NCBI GenBank assembly: GCA_026392575.1
Contig: JAPLBU010000082.1
Location: 1-11,240 of the forward strand
Length of the DNA: 11,240 bases
From: Actinomycetota bacterium
Lineage (GTDB): Bacteria; Actinomycetota; Actinomycetes; S36-B12
Direction: 5' to 3'
Below, in pieces: positions 6,744 through 11,240 of this stretch; the first letter of the stretch is position 1, and each line of letters starts with the position of its first letter. The notes under the pieces were generated by a model, which saw nothing but the letters and a program-made list of their open reading frames with translations, was not told where the DNA came from and made no database searches. A program made the position numbers and the translations under genes.

Positions 6744-7209
6744 TTACTCGCGGGTTGCTGCGGCGAAGAAGAAGTCGAGCATGGCACCCAACGGAGCCGG
6801 ATCATGCGAGAGCCGACTGCGCAGGGCGGCGCCTTCCCAGCAGTTGACGAGGAGCATGGCCAGCGCCTGCGGGTCGGTCCCGACGGGCAACTGCCCGGCG
6901 TCCCGAGCCTCCTGCAGCGGCGCGGCGAGCCGCCCCGCGATGTACGACAGGCACCCGTCGATCCGCTGCCCGAACACCGCACTGACGCCGGACAGCTCCT
7001 GTGTCGTGCACATTCGCCATGTACGCATCGATGACCTGGAGGGCGAAATCCTCCTTGTCCCGAAAGTGGTGATAGAAGGAACCCTTCGGTGCCTGGGCTG
7101 CATCCAGCAGGGCCTGGACGCCAACCCCGTGGTACCCGCGCTGGAGGAGAAGTTCCAGGCCCACGTCGAGGAGCCGTTCGCGGGTCGCCGTAGGCGCGTC
7201 GTTATCCAC
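6744..7209 (-). pseudogene. Broken TetR-family (NemR-like) regulator
   Basis: The N-terminal half, from GTG 7209, reads as a good TetR helix-turn-helix: TRERLLDVGLELLLQRGY, GVGVQALLDAAQAPKGSFYHHFRDKEDFA, up to YMANVHDT. The C-terminal half (QELSGVSAVFGQRIDGCLSYIAGRL onward to MLDFFFAAATRE) lies in another frame and ends at TAA 6744-6746. The switch is near 7000-7008. By memory of E. coli NemR, about 40 residues between the halves are missing, and the gene is one base over a multiple of three, so an out-of-frame deletion of roughly 120 bp fits. The missing part would include the region of NemR Cys106. Without a shift, the N-terminal frame continues as an arginine- and alanine-rich tail. DNA binding might survive without normal dimerisation, but loss of function is more likely. 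It overlaps the cupin gene by 8 nt. Confidence 0.78.
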
Positions 7210-7588
7210 TCACCTTGTCTAGCATGTGCTGGATCACGGCGCTGTGCTCGTCCTGCGGAGAGAACATGATGATCTCCGCATCCTCATCCACGTGAACGTT
7301 GTGCCCCGCGGGCCAGTAGAAGAGGTCGCCCTCACGGACTGTCTCCTGGACGCCCGCCCCATCCGTTGTCGTGATCGTGCCGACGAGGACGTACCCCCAG
7401 TGCGGGCACTGGCATGCGTTGCCGTTCAACCCCACGAAGAGTTCTGTCGTGTCGACTCCGGCACCGAAGGTGAAGTACTCGCCGCTGATCCCGCCCAGGT
7501 CTCCCGCTGTCCCGAAGTCCCGATGCTGACGCAAGGTCGCACCCGGAATTGCCATCTGCACTTCCACGTCCTGCCTGTTGATACGCAT
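7202..7588 (-). CDS. Small single-domain cupin protein
   Basis: 128-aa single-domain cupin of unknown substrate. ATG 7588 is preceded by GGGGAG at about 6 nt. Cupin motif 2 is clear: GDLFYWPAGHNVH (87-99), with P93, G95 and H96/H99. Motif 1 departs from the usual HxH: the segment reads CQCPHWGYVLVG (59-70), so C59, C61 and H63 may replace the histidines as metal ligands. The end (MFSPQDEHSAVIQHML) resembles a family of small cupins that I recall next to TetR genes. Its stop overlaps the tetR start by 8 nt, so the two form an operon behind the double palindrome at 7615-7644. Redox or electrophile stress response is only a guess from the NemR-like regulator. Confidence 0.75.
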   Translation of the reverse strand: MRINRQDVEVQMAIPGATLRQHRDFGTAGDLGGISGEYFTFGAGVDTTELFVGLNGNACQCPHWGYVLVGTITTTDGAGVQETVREGDLFYWPAGHNVHVDEDAEIIMFSPQDEHSAVIQHMLDKVSG

Positions 7589-7614
7589 ATCCGCTCCCCG
7601 CGGTCGATGGGTGC

Positions 7615-7644
7615 TAGACCGACTGGTCTAGACTGAACGGTCTA
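7615..7644. promoter_or_regulatory. Double TetR-type operator upstream of cupin-tetR
   Basis: TAGACC-GACT-GGTCTA (7615-7630) is a perfect 6-bp inverted repeat. TAGAC-TGAACG-GTCTA (7629-7644) is a second one with 5-bp arms, also 16 bp, sharing the TA at 7629-7630. The two centres are 14 bp apart. It lies 26 bp upstream of the cupin start. As I recall, E. coli NemR binds TAGACC-N4-GGTCTA, which fits the NemR-like sequence of the adjoining regulator. The cupin-tetR promoter is probably inside or beside these sites. Confidence 0.7.
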
Positions 7645-7727
7645 ATGGTGCATGGAGCGCAGCGCGACGTCAAGAGCACGGGGAATATTCGGGGCTGCGC
7701 CTGAGCGCGGTCTAGCAAGGCTGAGAC

Positions 7728-8591
7728 TCAACTAGCGGCGATGCCCTCGGCGAAGGCCACGTCGAGGGCGTCCTGCCACGGCCGCATCTCCGGCAAGCCG
7801 GCCGCTGCCCACTTGTCGTGGCCCAGCACCGAGTACGCGGGCCGAGGCGCGGGCCGCACGAACTCCGCGGACGTCGTTGCCAAGACCCGCGCCGGATCCG
7901 CGCCCGCGTGGCGGAAGATCTCGCGGGTGAAGTCGAACCAGGTCACGTCGCCGGAGTTCGTGCCGTGATACGTCCCCGACGGGGGGTGCTTCTCGAGCAG
8001 CAGCATGATCTGCTCCGCGAGGTCACGCGCATACGTCGGCTGCCCGCGCTGGTCGTCCACTACGGAGACTGTGTCGCGCTCGCCCTCGAGCTTCAGCATC
8101 GTCTTGACGAAGTTGGTGCCGTTGCGCCCGTATAGCCAGGCGGTTCGGATGATGTAGTGCGCATCCGGAAGCACCTCCTGGACCGCGATCTCGCCGGCTA
8201 GTTTCGTGCGCCCGTATGCCGTCGACGGTCCCGGCGGGTCGTCCTCGCCGTACGGCGACGTCGCGGTGCCGTCGAACACATAGTCGGTCGATACGTGCAC
8301 CAGCCACGCTGACGCCTTGTGGCATTCCTGCGCGATGATGCGCGGTCCGAGTCCGTTGACCCGCATGGCCGCTTCCTCGTTGGTCTCCGCATCATCGACC
8401 GCCGTGAACGCTGCGCAGTTGATGACGACGTCCGGATCGAAGCCGCCGAAGACGAGTTCCGTCGAATCCTGATCCGTGATGTCGATGTCCGGGTAGTCGA
8501 TGCCGAGCACCGCCAGGCCGTGATTGCGCTCGAGCACGCTGACCATCTCGCTGCCGAGCTGACCTCGGTCACCGATCACCAGAACCCGCAT
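7728..8591 (-). CDS. rmlD: dTDP-4-dehydrorhamnose reductase
   Basis: Cytoplasmic short-chain dehydrogenase/reductase that makes dTDP-L-rhamnose from dTDP-6-deoxy-L-lyxo-4-hexulose with NAD(P)H, the last step of the rhamnose donor pathway. The 287 aa length is normal. Visible: Rossmann motif GDRGQLG (7-13), INCAAFTAVDDAE (57-69), STDYVFDG (101-108), catalytic YGRTK (Y126, K130), RTAWLYG (149-155) and RPAPRPAYSVL near the end. ATG 8591 follows GTGGGGGC with only one base between, too close to act as a ribosome binding site; a GAGAGAG further upstream is a better one. It lies 72 nt after rmlB, across a hairpin-forming gap. rmlA and rmlC are not in the window. Confidence 0.93.
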   Translation of the reverse strand: MRVLVIGDRGQLGSEMVSVLERNHGLAVLGIDYPDIDITDQDSTELVFGGFDPDVVINCAAFTAVDDAETNEEAAMRVNGLGPRIIAQECHKASAWLVHVSTDYVFDGTATSPYGEDDPPGPSTAYGRTKLAGEIAVQEVLPDAHYIIRTAWLYGRNGTNFVKTMLKLEGERDTVSVVDDQRGQPTYARDLAEQIMLLLEKHPPSGTYHGTNSGDVTWFDFTREIFRHAGADPARVLATTSAEFVRPAPRPAYSVLGHDKWAAAGLPEMRPWQDALDVAFAEGIAAS

Positions 8592-8667
8592 GCCCCCACT
8601 CTCTCAGTTGAGTGGCGGCACGTGGGGGTCAAAACGCGCTTCCGGGCCCCCACACCCCGCCGCTCAA
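8592..8667 (-). promoter_or_regulatory. Mutually exclusive hairpins between rmlB and rmlD
   Basis: In the order of the rmlB-rmlD transcript the gap holds GTGGGGG (from 8653-8647), CCCCCAC (from 8628-8622) and GTGGGGG (from 8599-8593). The middle copy can pair with the first, giving a hairpin whose outer stem (8608-8617 with 8658-8667, 9 of 10 matching) reaches the rmlB stop. Or it can pair with the third, which ends 1 nt before the rmlD ATG and would hide the start. No U-tract follows, so it is not a standard terminator. The pairing is seen; a regulatory role is inferred. Confidence 0.4.
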
Positions 8668-9650
8668 CGGGGAGGAATAGCAGCCTTGGCCTTCAGCGGA
8701 CGCCACCAGGCCTCGTTGCCCCGGTACCAGGCCACCGTCTCCGCCAGGCCGTCCTCGAACTTGTGCTGGGGGGCGTAGCCGAGCGCCCGGAGCTTGCCGT
8801 CGTTGACGGAGTAGCGACGGTCGTGACCCTTGCGGTCCTCGACCGGCTGGACGGAGTCCCAGTCGGCACCCATCTCCGCAAGCACACGCTCGGTGAGCTC
8901 GCGGTTGTTCAGCTCGAGGCCGCCGCCGATGTTGTAGCTCTCGCCGGGGGCGCCCTTCGCCACCACGAGCGCGATGCCGCGGCAGTGGTCGTCGACGTGC
9001 AGCCAGTCGCGAACGTTCATGCCGTCGCCGTAGAGCGGGACCTTGCCGCCGTCGATCAGGTTCGTGACGAACAGCGGGATGACCTTCTCCGGGAACTGGT
9101 ACGGGCCGTAGTTGTTCGAGCAGCGGGTGCTCGACACGTTGAGGCCGTAGGTGACGAAGTACGCGCGCACGAGGAGCTCGGCGGCTGCCTTCGCCGCCGA
9201 GTACGGCGAGTTCGGCTGCAGCGGCTCGTTCTCGTCCCACGAGCCCTCGTCGATCGAGCCGTAGACCTCGTCGGTGCCGATATGCACCGTGCGCGGGATG
9301 CCGTGGCGCAGGCAGGCGTCGAGCAGCGTCTGCGTGCCGACGACGTTGGTCACGACGAAGTCCTGCGGGCCGTGGATCGACCGGTCGACGTGCGTCTCGG
9401 CGGCGAAGTTGACGACGACATCGTGGCCTGGGAGCACGGTGTCGAGCAGTGGGCCATCGCAGATGTCGCCCTGCACGAAGGTGAAGCGCGGATCCGACGA
9501 CACCGACGCGAGGTTCTCGAGGTTGCCGGCGTAGGTCAGCTTGTCGTAGACCGTGACGCCCGTGGGTTCGACGCCGTAGGCGCCGGACATGAGCTCGCGC
9601 ACGAAGTGCGACCCGATGAAGCCTGCTGCTCCGGTGACGAAGTACCTCAC
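8664..9650 (-). CDS. rmlB: dTDP-glucose 4,6-dehydratase
   Basis: Extended SDR enzyme that converts dTDP-glucose to dTDP-4-keto-6-deoxyglucose with bound NAD+, second step of dTDP-rhamnose synthesis. The 328 aa fit the family. Motifs: GAAGFIG (7-13), YDKLTYAGN (35-43), FAAETHVDRSI (82-92), catalytic TDE (126-128), Y150 and K154 in YSAAK, and NNYGPYQFPEKVIPLF. GTG 9650 is chosen because it gives the standard MRYFVTGAAGF start, has GGGGAG about 7 nt upstream, and overlaps the pheA stop by 4 nt (GTGA). A longer reading from 9680 would add ten unlike residues and overlap pheA further. The overlap implies that it is translated together with pheA. The product may go to rhamnose (rmlD follows) or to other deoxysugars. 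Confidence 0.95.
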   Translation of the reverse strand: MRYFVTGAAGFIGSHFVRELMSGAYGVEPTGVTVYDKLTYAGNLENLASVSSDPRFTFVQGDICDGPLLDTVLPGHDVVVNFAAETHVDRSIHGPQDFVVTNVVGTQTLLDACLRHGIPRTVHIGTDEVYGSIDEGSWDENEPLQPNSPYSAAKAAAELLVRAYFVTYGLNVSSTRCSNNYGPYQFPEKVIPLFVTNLIDGGKVPLYGDGMNVRDWLHVDDHCRGIALVVAKGAPGESYNIGGGLELNNRELTERVLAEMGADWDSVQPVEDRKGHDRRYSVNDGKLRALGYAPQHKFEDGLAETVAWYRGNEAWWRPLKAKAAIPPR

Positions 9651-10576
9651 TGCCCGCTCCCCTTCAGTTTGTCGAGCCACTGCTGTGCATCCGCGAAGTC
9701 AACATCGGTAACGCCCTCGCGCAGAACCGGCTGCTTGCCGTCGTGTCGCGGGTACGAGCCGAGGAAGCGCACGTCGAGGCACACCCGGTGCAGACCCATC
9801 AGCGCCTCCGCCACGCGGGAGTCAGCGACGTGTCCCTCGACATCGACGCTGAAGAAGTAGTCGCCCAGCGCCTTGCGCGTGGGACGTGACTCGATGCGGG
9901 TCAGGTTGACGCCGCGCACGGCGAACTCATTGAGGATCGCCATCAGTGCGCCGGGCTGGTCGAGGCGCATGAACAGGCTCAGCGTCGTCTTGTCAGCACC
10001 GGTCGGCGCCGGGAGGTCACCAGGCTTGCGTACCAACACGAATCGGGTGGTCGCCTCTTCCGTGTCGCCGATATTGTCGGCCAGCACGTCGAGGTCGTAG
10101 CGATCGGCCGCGAGCCTCGGAGCGACGGCGGCATCCCACGGGGCCGGCTCCTGCAGCAGAGCCTCGGCCGCGCCCGCAGTGGAGAGCGACGGGATCACCG
10201 TGATGCCGGGCAGGGTCGCATCGACCCAGCGCCGGACCTGCGCGAGCGCATGCGGATGCGAAGCAAGGCGGGTGACATCCGCCAACGTCGTGCCACGTCG
10301 CGCCATCACAGCGAAGCGCACCGGCAGCGCAACCTCGTCCACGATGACAAGCCGCTTGCCGTTCGCGAGCTCGTCGAGCGTGACGGAGACCGAACCCTCA
10401 ACGGAGTTCTCGATCGGGATGAGCGCGGCATCGGCCTCGTCGGCACGCACTGCGTCGATCGCCGCCTGCACGGACACCGACGGCAGGTGCTCCGCCGATT
10501 GGTACGCGGGCATCGTCAGCAGCGCCGCCTCGCAGAACGTCCCGCGCGGGCCGAGGTAGGCAATCCGATCGGTCAT
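9647..10576 (-). CDS. pheA: Prephenate dehydratase with ACT domain
   Basis: Converts prephenate to phenylpyruvate in phenylalanine synthesis; the C-terminal ACT domain gives feedback control by phenylalanine. It is a stand-alone dehydratase, without a chorismate mutase domain, as usual in Actinobacteria. 309 aa. Motifs: GPRGTFCEAAL (9-19; Cys where Thr or Ser is common), IPIENSVEGSV (53-63), TTRF (176-179) with the essential threonine, then the ACT domain from about 197, with GALMAILNEFAVRGVNLTRIESRP (209-232) holding the ESRP effector motif. ATG 10576 overlaps the DUF4446 stop by 4 nt (ATGA), and its own stop overlaps the rmlB start, so three genes are coupled in translation. Confidence 0.95.
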   Translation of the reverse strand: MTDRIAYLGPRGTFCEAALLTMPAYQSAEHLPSVSVQAAIDAVRADEADAALIPIENSVEGSVSVTLDELANGKRLVIVDEVALPVRFAVMARRGTTLADVTRLASHPHALAQVRRWVDATLPGITVIPSLSTAGAAEALLQEPAPWDAAVAPRLAADRYDLDVLADNIGDTEEATTRFVLVRKPGDLPAPTGADKTTLSLFMRLDQPGALMAILNEFAVRGVNLTRIESRPTRKALGDYFFSVDVEGHVADSRVAEALMGLHRVCLDVRFLGSYPRHDGKQPVLREGVTDVDFADAQQWLDKLKGSGQ

Positions 10577-11064
10577 GACTCGATCCCCCTCGCGATGCGG
10601 ACGGCCTGCAGCTCCTCCGGAGACAGCGTGATGTCGCTGTCGCCGCGAGACAGGCCCTTCAGGTACGTGCGGGTCTCACTGCGGGCGTGGATCGATGTGA
10701 TGACGAGGCCATCGCCACCGTCGTCGAGCAGCGCAGCGGAGAACGAGAACCGGCCGCCCATGTCGCCGAAGGCGTCGTAGCGGACGACCGACACGTGCCG
10801 TAGCGCCATCGCCAGATCGCGTCGCGTTGCGGCGAGCGCCGCCTCGAGCCGCAGGACCTCGTCGCGCAGGTCGGCGAATTCCTCCATCGTGCGGCCCATG
10901 ACGTCGACGATGGTCTCGCGGCCCTCGCCTGCCTGCAGGAGGGCGTAGGAGCGGTGCAGCTTGCCGAGCCGGGTGAACGCGAGCGCCGCCAGAACCACGC
11001 CGACGACGCCGACGACGATGCCGACGAGCGCAACAATCAGCGCGGACTGGGGATCGGAAGTCAC
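10573..11064 (-). CDS. DUF4446 family membrane-anchored protein
   Basis: 163-aa protein of unknown function, matching the DUF4446 pattern by recall. From GTG 11064: one hydrophobic segment (about 8-30), a helical and probably coiled-coil part (about 58-90, EEFADLRDEVLRLEAALAA), and the family hallmark VRYDAFGDMGGRFSFSAALLDD (94-115), followed by GLVITSIHARSETRTYLKG. It would be a single-pass protein with the conserved part probably in the cytoplasm. GTG 11064 is preferred because a TAnnnT box lies exactly 6 nt upstream and it avoids overlap with the divergent gene; the alternative GTG 11109 adds 15 residues and overlaps that gene by 25 bp. Neither has a ribosome binding site. It is first in the DUF4446-pheA-rmlB(-rmlD) transcript. 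Confidence 0.8.
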   Translation of the reverse strand: MTSDPQSALIVALVGIVVGVVGVVLAALAFTRLGKLHRSYALLQAGEGRETIVDVMGRTMEEFADLRDEVLRLEAALAATRRDLAMALRHVSVVRYDAFGDMGGRFSFSAALLDDGGDGLVITSIHARSETRTYLKGLSRGDSDITLSPEELQAVRIARGIES

Positions 11065-11076
11065 AGCCGAAGCGTA
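11065..11076 (-). promoter_or_regulatory. Leaderless promoter of the DUF4446-pheA-rmlB operon
   Basis: On the minus strand TACGCT (11076-11071) matches TAnnnT and is separated by exactly 6 nt from GTG 11064, the same geometry as serS and the toxin-antitoxin promoter. The match is looser than in those two, and no strong -35 is seen. Confidence 0.4.
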
Positions 11077-11084
11077 GTCGGCCG

Positions 11085-11240
11085 ATGTGGGACCATCTGC
11101 GGGTGTCACAACTGCTGGCGGACGTGCTGTCCCGGGGGTCCGCGAGCCTCCTGGGGCTATTCCTCGTGATCGCGACGACCATCAGCCTCATGCGCACCGT
11201 GGTCATCCCGCGGGCGCTCCCCTCATACATCAGCGACACC
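11085..11240 (+). CDS. N-terminus of a membrane protein (partial, runs off the right edge)
   Basis: ATG 11085 opens a frame without stop to the window end (52 codons). It reads MWDHLRVSQLLADVL, then a hydrophobic segment (about 20-36, ASLLGLFLVIATTISLM), then RTVVIPRALPSYI. A hydrophobic helix ending in RTxxxPR resembles the start of uncharacterised actinobacterial integral membrane proteins, as I recall. It is divergent from the DUF4446 gene, with 20 bp between if that gene starts at 11064. No ribosome binding site or clear -10 box is seen, and the true start could differ. Function unknown. Confidence 0.55.
   Translation, partial: MWDHLRVSQLLADVLSRGSASLLGLFLVIATTISLMRTVVIPRALPSYISDT

Noticed and set aside
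7697..7708. GCGC-CTGA-GCGC hairpin downstream of rmlD
   Set aside because: Only a 4-bp core stem without a T-run; too weak to call a terminator.
8592..8667. Rho-independent terminator between rmlB and rmlD
   Set aside because: The hairpin is strong but no T-run follows on the minus strand, and rmlD appears to be part of the same transcript.
9651..9680. Longer start for rmlB
   Set aside because: It would add ten unlike residues and overlap pheA further; GTG 9650 gives the standard N-terminus, a GGGGAG site and a 4-nt overlap.
8319..9860. 513-codon open frame on the + strand across rmlD, rmlB and pheA
   Set aside because: It is antisense to three well-supported genes; high GC leaves this frame open, and its translation shows no family motifs.

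Overview
The window is high-GC DNA from a member of the Actinobacteria. The evidence is the actinobacterial type of seryl-tRNA synthetase, a DUF4446 gene joined to pheA, GTG starts, gene pairs overlapping by 1-8 nt, and promoters of the form TAnnnT + 6 nt + start codon that imply leaderless mRNAs. The genus cannot be determined. Most of the window is chromosomal housekeeping with a small accessory patch in the middle. I see no CRISPR array, rRNA, tRNA, complete insertion sequence or phage genes, and no stretch over 300 bases without a gene.

Region 1 (1-3366, + strand): a 17-codon C-terminal tail of an unknown gene is followed by a chain of three genes. These are a two-TM potassium channel with a cytoplasmic RCK (TrkA-N) domain, a PIG3-type NAD(P)H:quinone oxidoreductase, and a secreted GH88-type unsaturated glucuronyl hydrolase. 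The channel frame is open to the window edge but has no normal start before GTG 203, although channel-like coding clearly begins earlier. Region 2 (3372-3875, - strand): a small SET-domain methyltransferase with a zinc-binding post-SET motif, convergent with the hydrolase and divergent from serS.

Region 3 (3971-6080, + strand): serS followed 12 nt later by a Cof-type HAD phosphatase. serS carries what looks like a 2-nt deletion near 4134, so its N-terminal arm and catalytic core lie in different frames. Region 4 (6098-7644): an accessory patch with a ribbon-helix-helix/MazF-like toxin-antitoxin pair (+) under a promoter-operator palindrome. It faces a cupin-tetR pair (-) preceded by two overlapping TAGAC-type palindromes. 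The tetR gene is broken by an out-of-frame internal deletion.

Region 5 (7728-11064, - strand, transcribed right to left): DUF4446 membrane protein, pheA (prephenate dehydratase), rmlB and rmlD (dTDP-rhamnose pathway). The first three are joined by 4-nt overlaps. rmlB and rmlD are separated by 72 nt holding mutually exclusive hairpins, one of which would cover the rmlD start. At the right edge a divergent membrane-protein gene begins (11085, +) and runs out of the window.

I did not find a clear new defence or mobile system. The observations most worth checking are the serS frameshift, the damaged TetR regulator behind an intact double operator, the rmlB-rmlD alternative hairpins, and the repeated leaderless-promoter geometry. 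All family assignments come from reading motifs; no database search was run.
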